Shown piece by piece: positions 36,501 through 47,595 of a DNA stretch of 64,000 bases. Source of the stretch: Hypsibius dujardini (Eukaryota > Tardigrada > Eutardigrada > Parachela > Hypsibiidae); assembly GCA_001579985.1 (NCBI GenBank), contig LRSR01000649.1:1-64000 (forward strand). The letters are read 5' to 3'. Position 1 is the first letter of the stretch. Every line of letters begins with the position of its first letter. Below the pieces are notes generated by a model, which searched no databases, was not told the origin of the DNA, and saw only the letters and a list, made by a program, of their open reading frames with translations. The translations under genes and the position numbers were made by a program.

Positions 36501-38435
36501 TTGTCCTGGCAAGGGGCGGCTGCAGGATATTTTGCATGCTGGAAAGTATCATTTGGAGGCTGTTTTTCGGTATTCCATTTTAGCCGACCTTGCTGATGGA
36601 ATGATTTATCTGCACAAAAATGGTCTCGTTCATGGGCAGCTGACTTCCAATAGCTGCTATATTGATGCGAGGTGGAATGTTGTGGTGGGGGATTGGGAAC
36701 AGTATGCACTCCACCAGGCACAGAGGGTGCAGTTCATTGCGTTTGAAAATTTGTATTCCGAAGCGAACGCGGGTGAGAATTAAAACACCCTACATTCGTG
36801 TTTGTGTCTGTCTGTCTCTGTGACTGTATCTGTGTTTATGTCGGTGTGTGTGCTTGTGCCACTGCTAGTGCTAATGTCTGTTTTTGTGTCTGGATGTGTG
36901 CATGTGTTCGTGTTATTCGTGCCTGTATTTGCGAAGCGTGCCTGTGACTCTATGCTCCTCTACATCTACCACCCCATGCATTTTTATTTGGCCAGTAATA
37001 TGTTTGCTTCTTTTAGAGCCGGAGCGAGACATCGCTAATTATTCGGAATACCTTAAAAGTCTCTACTGGAGCGCTCCGGAAGCTATCACACGGGACTATA
37101 ACGATATCTTTATTGTTTCCACTCCTGAAAAGCCGGCTGACGTCTATAGTTACGGAATCATTGCCTTTGAGGTTTTCACCGACATGTTACCATACGAAAA
37201 CACCATTGAATTGGACGCTATTAGCAGGCCGCATCTCGTTCTGGCCGCGATTAAAGTGGACAACCTCCGTCCGAAGATCCCCGCAGACGCACTGCAAAAC
37301 TCTGTCAGTGTTACCAACCTCATCACCAGTACATGGCGACGTGAAGCCGTGCAGCGTCCCACCTTCTTCGAGATCCAAAAACTCGTTAAGGCAGCTAATC
37401 CTAAACACAGGAGCATCGTTGATTCCATGATGCAGGCTGTTGAGAATTACGCTCTCAGCTTGGAGGAGAAAGTGGCTGAAAGAACCAGAGAACTGGAAAA
37501 GCTGACTGCCAACATGGAGTCCTTGTTGCATAGCATGCTTCCGGCTTCTATTGCCGATAAGCTAGCGAAAGGTCACAATGTTGAGCCCGAATTTTACGAA
37601 TCAAGCACGCTTTTCTTTTCGGACATTGTCGGCTTCACCAGTCTTGCGGCAGCCTCATCTCCCATCGATATTGTCACCTTATTGAATGACCTTTACTCGG
37701 GTAAGACTTTTGCTTTTATGTCGCAACCTTTTTTGGTGTGAAAAAAGTGTTGATCGTTGCAGCATTTGACGGAGTAATCCAACGATTCGATGTGTATAAA
37801 GTTGAGACGATTGGAGATTCGTACATGTGCATTTCGGGTCTTCCAAATCGAAATGGAAGTGAGCATGCTAACCAGATTGCTTCCATGTCTTTGGACATGC
37901 TCTTCACCGTCACAACCATTCCTATTCGACATATGCCCGAAAGAAAACTCCAAATTAGAATTGGAGCTCATACCGGAGCAGTCGTGGCAGGGGTTGTCGG
38001 AATTACCATGCCTCGATATTGCCTTTTCGGAGATACAGGTAAGAGACTGGAACACATGCTTTTGTCTCCTTGAGGAAAATGTCGGAATCTTCCTTTTTGC
38101 AGTGAATACAGCATCACGAATGGAAAGCACTTCGCTGCCAATGCGGATACAGATCTCGGAAGCGACGCAGTTCCTACTGGACAGTTTGAAGATTTACAAC
38201 ATAATTGCACGGGGACAGTTCGTCGTCAAAGTAGGTTAACAGCCAGTGATATAATGGCGGTAATAATACACATGTATTCGGGGTTTAATCCATATTTTCT
38301 CCTTGAAAGGGAAAAGGTATGATGAAAACGTACTGGCTGGTCGGCAAAGACGGCTACCATAATCAACTACCGACGTTCGATGCGACGCAAGACGATCAAC
38401 TCATTCTCCTTCTCGATGAAGCACAATTGAAGTAG
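33515..38435 (+). CDS. GC-A: receptor guanylyl cyclase with PstS-like ectodomain
   Basis: Ten exons: 33515-33637, 33697-33896, 33959-34269, 34565-35006, 35533-35891, 36302-36772, 37017-37700, 37763-38038, 38103-38230, 38310-38435; 1,039 codons. Signal peptide, then a type II binding-protein fold: [16 protein letters not shown] (cf. PstS GAGATFPAPVY), LNDDLTD, LNLTREN-like [20 protein letters not shown] with [15 protein letters not shown] (cf. RADGSGTS), [11 protein letters not shown] and [11 protein letters not shown]. One TM ([20 protein letters not shown]). A pseudokinase follows ([35 protein letters not shown]; no HRD Asp, GDW in place of DFG), then [11 protein letters not shown] coiled helix. 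The cyclase has both metal Asps ([15 protein letters not shown]), the guanine-specifying Glu (VYKVETIGD) and Cys (PRYCLFGD), and NTASRME. It should be a membrane enzyme making cGMP. Unlike B-D it has an extra intron after WATG. The ectodomain-cyclase fusion is seen directly; the ligand is inferred. Confidence 0.93.
34280..34450. repeat. Degenerate (TGTCTG)n tract, GC-A intron 3
   Basis: TCTGTGTCTG-like units between GC-A exons 3 and 4. Confidence 0.7.
36793..36920. repeat. Degenerate (TGTCTG)n tract, GC-A intron 6
   Basis: TGTGTCTGTCTG-like units shortly after the donor at 36773. Confidence 0.7.
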
Positions 38436-39260
38436 ATTTTCGAAAGAGTTGTTTGGGCGGTAACGGTCACTTTCAGCCCCAAATGGCAATTTTACATACA
38501 ATTGCTCCCATTTTATGTGTCCATATACAGAAGCCCATACTGTACTACTCGATTTGGCAGTTGAAATACGGCCGCATGCATACAGACGTCTGTATCTCAT
38601 GCTGCCAGCTAGTTTCCAAAAAAACTTGAATCCTACATGACCATTCAGTAATATTAAATTTGATAGATATTCTGTATATATATGTAGTAGTAATAAGGAT
38701 CTCCTACCTTCCCTTGCAAAACATTGCGATGCGCCAGGCGGACGCCAACTACGACAGTCTGTCAGTATGGTACGCACCGGAGCGATATCGATAAAGATGG
38801 GATAAAAAAAACTCAAATACTTACATATTTATGTGATTAAATTTTACAACAAAATTTTTACCGCCTGCGATGTTAAATATATCGCAACGGAGCGATATAA
38901 AGTTGGAATAAGAAGTTGCGACGCTCCTGCCTGACGTCAGATGGGACAGCTTCTGTCGGCAGTACACTAAGAGGTCACTCTTTGCCTCATAGATATTCTC
39001 GATAGTCAGAGGTTGAAATGAATCGATTGTATCAACCCTGCGTTATCGGCTTGCCCCTCAAATAATCGATTACACGCAAAGGAAGTCACTAGAACTATCC
39101 ACCTCTCATGTCAACGTCAGACGTATCAATTATGCACGCCAGAATTACCTATATTCAACCATATTTCCTTTTCCTGTGCATTTTATCGCTGCACACTCTT
39201 TCGGTTCTGCACAGAATATATCCATTGGTCTTGAAAATATAGAGAAACGACGCGGAAATC
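38436..39260. other. Spacer GC-A to GC-B
   Basis: About 0.8 kb with no exon. It includes two ATATCG-containing segments near 38760-38900 and presumably the GC-B promoter, none of which I can define. Confidence 0.5.
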
Positions 39261-42200
39261 ATGAAAATGAGAGTACACATTATTACACACTGCTGGTACC
39301 TTGCGATGCTGTTCTACGAGACCGCATACGGTCAGGCCAAACCGAGGATTGCATTGCGGTCAGGCGGCGCAGCCCTTCCGGCATCCGTTTACAAAGTAAG
39401 AATAGTCCATTTTCGACATTTTAAAAGGTCCTTCATCTCGTTCCTCATAGATGAAAGGCAGCTTCCTCCTTGTAGCCAATTAAAGAATTGAAAAACTAAA
39501 TTGCTGACGACTGCTTTTTATAAATACAAAAATGTGTAATTCAACGTACAATGTCAAAATTCATTGTCTTGTCCGTGTCGTGCAGCGTTCGGAAGGGTTT
39601 GACCCTTTCCTTACATTTTTAGTCCTGGAACCAAATTTATAAAGCTTCACGTGCTCAATACTCTGACATCAACCTGACCTACGAGCCTGTCGGGACGGAC
39701 ATTGGATATCAGAAGTTCGAATCGGGAGAATACGCCTTCGCCTCCCTCAATAACGATCTCACAGCCGAACAGTATCTCAACCATTCCGATTTTCAACTGT
39801 TTCCTACGTTTGTCTCGTAGGTTCATCCCCGGCCGGCAATATCCGCAAATAAAAAAGCCATTAACCGCCTATGCTTCCCCTTGGAACAACAAACTTTCAA
39901 AGTACATCGCTAATGTTTTCCTTATAGGCCCATTTCTATTCCGTACAACGTTCCAGAAATAAGCCAACGGGCGGAGATAACCGGAACGCCAACGGACGGC
40001 CCCGGCAACCTCAACTTAACTCGTGAAAATTTGGTCGGTATTTTTAACGGGTCAATACGCTTTTGGAATGATTCGTTACTGGTCGCCGACAACGCTGGAC
40101 TTGCCGAGGTAGCGGAGAAAATTATTGTTGCTGTAAGGGGAGATGCAGCTGGAACTACTGCCATTTTCACCAGGGCTCTCAATGATATAACAGCAAACTG
40201 GGAGCAGCCCTTTCCCAGCTTCAGTGATGGTAATTAACGTAAATCTCTTACCATGTAAAACTAATGGAAAATATCGTTTGTAGAATATGATAGTAGAAGA
40301 CAACAGACTCTGCATCTGCACAAATTGGAACTTTACAAAACCTGTATTTTCTAAACTTTCCTCTGAAAACATTACAAATTCAAGAATCGGACCAAATTAG
40401 TGTTTCTTTAATTATCATATTTAAAATTTTCAATAAAGCATAGACTATCGTAGGACCATTGTTGGAACGGAAATCGCCGCGTAGAGCCAAAATTGCGCCC
40501 CCTCCGATTCTATGATTCTTCCCCTAGAACCTAATTATTTTCTCTTCTATTGATCGATACAAAATTAAATTTGTAAGAGGATGGTGTCAAAGAAATATTG
40601 AATTAGTTTCAAAACGTTACTTTAGATAATTATATATGCGTCCGAAATTAGACTTAACAGATTTGGAGTCCATGAGATTTATTAGGAAAATTTACAGGGC
40701 CGATTTAAATTTCCGTTTAATCATAGGAAGGGAGATATCATCAATTTAATTTGAGGATGAAAGAAAGAATCCTCATCCTTCATCCTTTTCATCCTCAAAT
40801 TAAATTGATAATTTCCCCCTTCCTATGATTACTGTAATTACGATGATCGGTCGACTCTGTAGGTTGCTACAAATCCGGGATCCCCAGGCGATGGAGCACG
40901 TCAATCACTATCAGGTGCCTGACACAAAACATTGGTTTCTTCGTACTCAACACCAAGTATTCCATCGGGTATTGCGGTTCATCCGAGGCGCGTGATGCAC
41001 TCCTGCCGGGCTCCCGAATCCTTAATCAAGCCGGCAACTGGGTCCGCCCGAATGTGGGCACCATCCAAGCGGCCATGGACAATGTCTCCACCGATTTTGG
41101 TGCACGCCTTACCGGGTCCCTGGTGAATGCACCCGGCTCACGGTCCTACCCTATCGCAGGGTTTAATTATATTTTAATCCGCAAAACAACCATGAGTAAT
41201 TGCATCTTGGCCATGGAACTGTACCGGATGTTCTCGTACCTGTTGGAGGACACTTTCGCCCAAAGTATCGTGACGGATTTAATCAATGTCCCACTAAGCG
41301 ACGGCGTTCTCAAACAGGTTAAATATTTGTAGTACAATTTTTTATTCTGTAGATACATTCTGAGAAATATTTGTCTATTCACTAAGAAATATTGCATGTC
41401 TCCATAAACTTAATAAAATGACCATTCCATTATTAGTCGAACTGACCTTCAATGTGCTCGCATCATGATTTATACTGAACTACACGTGCGCATGTTATTT
41501 AATTAGAGTTCCATAGCTAAAATTATCCGTCTCTTTCTGACTTTAACAGCACTTGTATTTTTGAAATTTTAACCAAACTTTTATGCTTGTAAAAAAAGGC
41601 TAGATTTATCAACGGTGTAAAAATAACATGAAACTAAGTTTTACTATCTCAATTTTCGATGCAATCAGGTACTTTATAAACAATTAAATCATTTAAATTT
41701 CATTAATATTTGAATAAGCAATTAAAAGAGTTTTTTGCAATAACGCAGGTGAAAGAGCAAGCTCTCTCACAAATGAGGTGCGCCGGAGCGAGCGTCAAAG
41801 AGCTGGTGGCCGTGGAAATATCAAAAGAAGACGGGTCCTACGATGCCTGGAAGATGCCGGTAACAATTGTCTGCCTCTTGATTGGCGCAATTTTTTGCAT
41901 GTTATTCGCGTTCCTCATCTACGTCAAGTATACTCAAAATCGGAGTGCTTTACGAAATACCTTCGTAATTGGACTGAACGTGGTGGAAAAGGCGGTTAAA
42001 TCGGTAGGCTCCTTGCACACCGTAGCCAGCGCTAATTCGTCCAAGAACAACAACTCCAAGACACAGACACATGACACGATGGACTGGGCAACCGGAACCG
42101 ATATGGATGTCGTCAAGGTTGTCGGTGGGGAACAGTTTTTAGTGCGAACAATGTGTGTCCACTTGCTGCCGGACACGATGTTGTGGCCAACTAAAGTCAC

Positions 42201-44481
42201 CGTTGTCCGGATGAAAGAGAAATTGACCCACGCTAACGTAATGAAACTGATGGGCGTTTCCTTTCATGACGGCAAATGGAAGCTCGTCACGAATTGTCCC
42301 AATAAGGGCCGGCTTCAAGATATCCTCCATGCGGGAAAGTACCATCTCGATGCAGTCTTTCGGTATTCCATCTTGACGGATGCGGCGGATGGGATGAACT
42401 ATCTTCACAAAAATGGCATTGTTCATGGGCAATTAACCTCGAATAGCTGCTACATCGATGCAAGGTGGAATGTTGTGGTGGGGGATTGGGAACAGTTTGC
42501 GCTGCATCAGGCACAAAAGATGCAGTTTATTGCGTTCGAGAGTCTTTACGCCGAAGCGAAAGCCGGTAAGAACAAAGGAATGTAAATAAACGATAGGATG
42601 ACCTAGTTATGACTCAATTTTCGACAATTTTTTCTTCTGAAAAAGAAGCTGGAAGGTAAGAGAAGTTAAGTAAGCCTCAAGAAGATAACAATTCTAAGCG
42701 GAAGGTTTGACGGAGAAAGGTTTGACGGAGGGAGGCTGTGCCTTATAGCAAACCCGTCGTATCTTTCTTCGAAGACTAATTTGGTTCTCCAATATTCCAT
42801 ATTTTAATATTATTCCTATGAGTAACACGTCATCCCATAAACACATTTGGTTCGCTGATCATAACCAGGCAGTCAGACACGTACAAAAGGCGCTACATTG
42901 TATAAGCTCGTTTTGTAACAGGTTCTAACATCACAACGGGCGACCTTGGCTAGGAACCCTCAATTTTTTTTCTCAAAAATCTGGGCAGTCAACAAATCTT
43001 TCCAAGGGTTTATTCGGCATAGTACTAGTAGCTTCGATGCTATCTCTTACAGAGCCGGAGCAGACGGTCACCACATTTGCCGAATACCTTCGCTGTCTCT
43101 TTTGGACCTCCCCGGAAGCCATTTCTCGGGACGAAAATGACATTTTTATTGTGAGGAAACCGGAAAAGCCGGCCGACGTCTACAGCTACGGAATCGTTGC
43201 CTTCGAAGTGTTGACAGACTTGCTCCCATACGAAAACACCGTCGAACACAATGCAATCGCCCAACCGCATCACATAATTGCAGCTGTGAAAATGGATAAT
43301 CTCCGGCCGAAAATTCCCCTCGACACGACCATGAATGCCCAGCATGTCACGACCTTAATCAGCACTACATGGAAGAGGGAAGTGAGCCAACGACCCACTT
43401 TCACCGATATTCAGAAACTCATGAAGACCGCCAATCCAAAGCATCGCAACATTGTTGACTCCATGATGCAGGCCCTGGAGCTGTACGCTCTCAGTTTGGA
43501 GGAGAAGGTCGCGGAGCGGACGAGGGAACTGGAAAAACTAACCAAGAATATGGAGTCGCTCTTGCACAGCATGCTTCCTCCTTCGATCGCCGATAAACTC
43601 TCTAAAGGATTGACCGTGGAGCCAGAATTTTACGACTCGAGCACAATCTTCTTCTCGGACATTGTCGGCTTCACAACCCTTGCAGCAGCCTCATCGCCCA
43701 TCGATATTGTCACCTTATTGAATGACCTTTACTCAGGTAAGACTTTTGCTTTTATGTCGTAACCTTTTTTTGGTGTGAAAAAGGTGTTGATTGTTGCAGC
43801 CTTTGACGGAGTAATCCAACGATTCGATGTGTATAAAGTTGAGACGATTGGAGATTCGTACATGTGCATTTCGGGTCTTCCAAATCGAAATGGAAGTGAG
43901 CATGCTAACCAGATTGCTTCCATGTCTTTGGACATGCTCTTCACCGTCACTACCATTCCTATTCGACATATGCCCGAAAGGAAACTCCAGATTAGAATTG
44001 GAGCTCACACGGGAGCAGTCGTGGCAGGGGTTGTCGGAATTACCATGCCTCGATATTGCCTTTTCGGAGATACAGGTAAGAGATTGAAACATGTTATTGT
44101 CTTCTTGCGGAAAATGTTGGAATTTCCCTTTGTTTTGTTTCAGTGAATACAGCATCACGAATGGAGAGCTCATCACTACCGATGCGTATTCAAATTTCGG
44201 AGCCGACGCATTTTCTCCTGCATCATCTCAGTGTTTATACCATGGTGGCTCGAACAGATTTTGTAGTCAAGGTACTAATATAGTCCGCTAATAATGCTGT
44301 TCCAAATTCTGAGAGCGATTACCACACCTTTGTGTTTTTTTCGTCACGCTTCCAGGGTAAAGGCCTCATGAAGACCTACTGGCTCACAGGGAAATCCGGG
44401 TACGCCAATCCACTACCATCATTCGACGCGTCTGAGGATGAAAACTTAAAGAACCTTCTTGATGAAACTCAACTTAAATAA
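39261..44481 (+). CDS. GC-B: receptor guanylyl cyclase with PstS-like ectodomain
   Basis: Nine exons: 39261-39395, 39623-39816, 39928-40229, 40863-41317, 41749-42565, 43053-43736, 43800-44075, 44144-44271, 44356-44481; 1,038 codons in phase. Same domain order as GC-A. Ectodomain marks: [58 protein letters not shown] and [14 protein letters not shown] (a Cys where the other copies have Val, Ala or Ile). TM is [20 protein letters not shown]. The pseudokinase is coded in the same exon as the TM (no WATG intron). The cyclase has [28 protein letters not shown] and NTASRMES, so it should be active on GTP. The pseudokinase half of exon 5 is almost identical in DNA to GC-D, and the catalytic exon plus its 63-bp upstream intron to GC-A and GC-D. 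Intron 3 contains a long fold-back. It converges on the lipocalin-like gene 112 bases beyond its stop. Confidence 0.93.
40719..40830. repeat. Fold-back element in GC-B intron 3
   Basis: Arms of about 44 bases: AATCATAGGAAGGG at the left pairs with CCCTTCCTATGATT at the right, and ATCAATTTAATTTGAGGATG with CATCCTCAAATTAAATTGAT, around a loop of about 22 bases. Confidence 0.65.
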
Positions 44482-44592
44482 CAGTGCGGGATAGATCCGG
44501 ACATGTTTCAAATTTTCAATGAGTACGGAGCATTATTGAACATCATGTATATTCAAACGAAAAATACCAAAAACAAAGCGTTAAGATTGCAG

Positions 44593-45918
44593 TTACATTG
44601 AATCAACAGCAGCACTACCGGAAAGCTCGACGGCTCGTTTAAGGGATGCGACAAACTGGGCAGGCGGCGCCACGTCACAGACCGGCAGTTTCGAATCGCT
44701 CCGCGCAAGTATAAAATTGTGGGAGGTCAAACAGAAGGGTGCCACTGCACTGTCAATTTTCCCGTAAATGGCCGCCTTATTATAGGGGGACATATCATTG
44801 GGGTTCTGTCGCGTGTTGACTTCAATGTGAGGTACATCACAGAATCCTGTTTTGACGTTGGCAACGTAGCACTGGAACCATATCTCCACCGTATCGAAAT
44901 CAGTGTAAATAATTTTTGCATTAGTATAGCCTATTTCAAAAACAAACCAATTACTACATAATACAAGATCGTCGGAGGACAATCTTAATAACTAAAATTG
45001 AGCAGCACAAAGCATATTAGAACATAACATAAGAGAGATCGGCAGATCAGACCGGAACAGAACAGAGCAGAACGGAACGGAATAGAACAGAACAAAACAG
45101 AACAAAACATTGCGAAACAAGGCTTAGATGAGCAGAGCAGAATAGGGCGATGCCAAACAGGGAAAATAGAATAGAACAGAAGAACAGAACAGAAGACAGT
45201 AGAGCGGCTTGTCACCTATAATGGAATTACGCTAGTATGAACCTACGGGGTTTAGCGAAACCGTTCATCGTCATCCAGACATATCCGTTCTTCTGACCGT
45301 CCGTCGTGAAAATCGCATCCACGAATATTCCCATACATTGGTTACCCTCACCGGCACGAAAATTGGTCGTCCAGTTCACGGCCTGGCCCGCGGGACTACC
45401 CTCAAACCCGCCCACCGGGGTGTAAATGTTGAAACCGTTTGTGCTGGGTGGCGGAGCAGTAGACGTCAGGCCATCGAAGGTAGCGAAGACATGCCAGACT
45501 CCAGCTAACTAGATAGAGTATAGGTAAAAAGGTAAAACTACCCATACGTCAAACAGCTTCGCAAATAAAATCAGAGAGTGAATTAATTTTTATTCCTACT
45601 TTTATTGGATCACTAATATCGAAGGCGGGAGCTTTAAGCGGCACTCCACATGCCTTTTCCGCTCCACTGGGCAGGGGATTCATAATGATGTACCATGTCT
45701 GATAGAGCGCTCCCGCTAAGAGCACCAGCATCACCGAGGCTCCCGCCTTCACTGAAGTCGTTGGCGGTGGGTAATTCTCCTCCGAGCTCGACCTAATCCA
45801 ACACAAAATCCAATAAATGAATCTTTTTTGCCGTCTTCTTCTAGTTAAGCAAACAGCACGTACATTTAAAAAGAGCCCTAATTTTCGCTGTTCAAAAAAT
45901 ATTGCAACACACTCACAT
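44593..45918 (-). CDS. Lipocalin-like protein with N-terminal membrane anchor
   Basis: Minus-strand exons 45918-45917 (only the AT of the start codon is coding), 45792-45600, 45508-45247, 44930-44593; 264 codons plus stop, all in phase. The start codon is split by an intron: donor GTGAGT at 45916-45911, acceptor TTAG before 45792. A short polar N-terminus (SSSEENYPPP) precedes a hydrophobic segment (ASVMLVLLAGALYQTW), which could be a signal anchor or uncleaved signal. Then comes ACGVP...LAGVWHVFATFDG, resembling the lipocalin G-x-W motif with its preceding Cys-x-x-Pro; further on, YTDFDTVEIWFQCYV matches the usual lipocalin TDYDTYAIVYSC-type strand. Lipocalins bind small hydrophobic ligands. 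The assignment rests on these motifs and size only. Donor GTAGGT at 45246 was chosen because it alone restores phase. It sits on the opposite strand inside the cyclase array. Confidence 0.6.
45020..45200. repeat. (AGAAC)n pentanucleotide tract, lipocalin-like intron
   Basis: CAGAAC/GAACA units with variants between exons 45508-45247 and 44930-44593. Confidence 0.75.
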
Positions 45919-47595
45919 TGCTACTGATTTGATGGCTGGTGTAATATAACGAAATGCGGTTGTAGATAATCTACACAATCTTATGAAGGGTATACTGAAG
46001 AAATTACATGGACGTCGGCGGTGGTATGGGAATTGCGACTAAACATGTAAAAGTTCATATCGCAGTTGAGTTTTGCTAATAAAGCTCGTGCTTGCACAGT
46101 ACTGTCACAAACACGGATGGAAGTGTTGGCGTAGCCTGCAGCGATTATATAAATTGTTTACTACGAATTCTTTTATTTTCAAGTCTATAATACATGGTAA
46201 ATTAGTCGTGCAACTAGTCCTGCAGACCCGACCACTTTGCTTGCCCGGGGGTAGTCTTGAAAACTTGACGACTTCAGCTGGCAGATAGAAATTGAATACT
46301 TCACGTCATCTGCTTCATTGAGGAGGGAAGGTATAGTAGAAAAAAAGAAAAGGCAGGGAAAACTTGCCTAGTTTTATATGTCCATCTCAAGGCTAAAGCA
46401 GATGGCAATGTGAAAGTAAGTCCAGAGACTTGACGTGCACCAAATCCTAATTACCGCCATACATTTGCATTTCGGGCCTACAGAACTAATTAGTATGAAA
46501 ATGACAATGATAATCAGATTTCTGTATCCAAATCCCTAAACAATTTCTTTCAATCCCGTCACTACCCTACGTATTACGTATTACTATGAGGTATATATAT
46601 CTATATACAAATATCGAAGAGCCGGTATTCGAATCGCGGTACATTCAGTGATGGGCTCTCTTTTTGCGGCTCCTCGGAGTACGCCTCACATCCAAAGCAG
46701 CCATCTCACGAGAAGTTTCGCACAATTTGTCAATTTCAATTGCTTCCGCAGACGGGAGAGTCTCAACCGCCGGATGCCGTCACACTAAGAGTAGTACATA
46801 TGTCAGACGGGATTGGGGGGGGGCAGGGGCTTGTACATTGTACCTTCCATTATTGTGGGTGAGCTGACCTTGTCGGAAGCATTGATGCCTCTCCTCCTCC
46901 TCTCAGCGGCATGTTAAAAGGACCCACGTCGCGAAAAATGTACAGACATTAAGTGTGATTGTATCCGCTCACTATGCATCTCTCCCCCTCCCGCCGACGA
47001 CAACCGAGATCCTGAAACCGTACCTTCAGGTATGTAACACGGAGAGCCATGATGAAGAACAACTTGACGGTATGGCGTTCGGGAGATTAGAGTTTGCTCA
47101 GTGCCTGATCGATAGTGCTGTAAATTGCATCAGTCAACACACACACACAAATATACCTCCCCCCTCCAGCAGAGAAACAGTTTTTTTCTCTCGGTGCATT
47201 TATCAGCATACTACAGTACTACTAATACTCTCTACGTCTTCCCACTTTCCCAATAAGCAATCACCAATCCATGTTTTACGTGGACGGTAGGCTGATTATT
47301 CGATACATTAGGAAATGAACACACTCTCTCTCTTCTTCTCTTTCTCTCTTGGAGCTGGGCGGGAGTAGTGTATGGTGGGCATTGCTTTGCAAGGCGCCCG
47401 GCAGGTGCACTGCCATCTTCAATCAGTTTATCGAAGTAGTACTACTATGACGCCACTGTCGTCCTTGTCTATCCACAAGGTGATAGTCGGGATGACGAGC
47501 AGCCGCGGTCTACCGTTCCCGCGCATTTTAACACTTCCCCATGTTGCCGCAGGTATTTAACCACGTACCGCGGACAAGGGGGCAACTTTCTGATT
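45919..47595. other. Spacer between lipocalin-like gene and GC-C
   Basis: About 1.7 kb between divergent genes, holding the 5' UTR of the lipocalin-like gene and both promoters. A run of 9 G plus a further GGGG lies at about 46816-46830. I see no exon. Confidence 0.5.

Noticed and set aside
46620-46645. T-loop-like sequence resembling a tRNA B box.
   Set aside because: No A box, acceptor stem or anticodon arm can be drawn around it.
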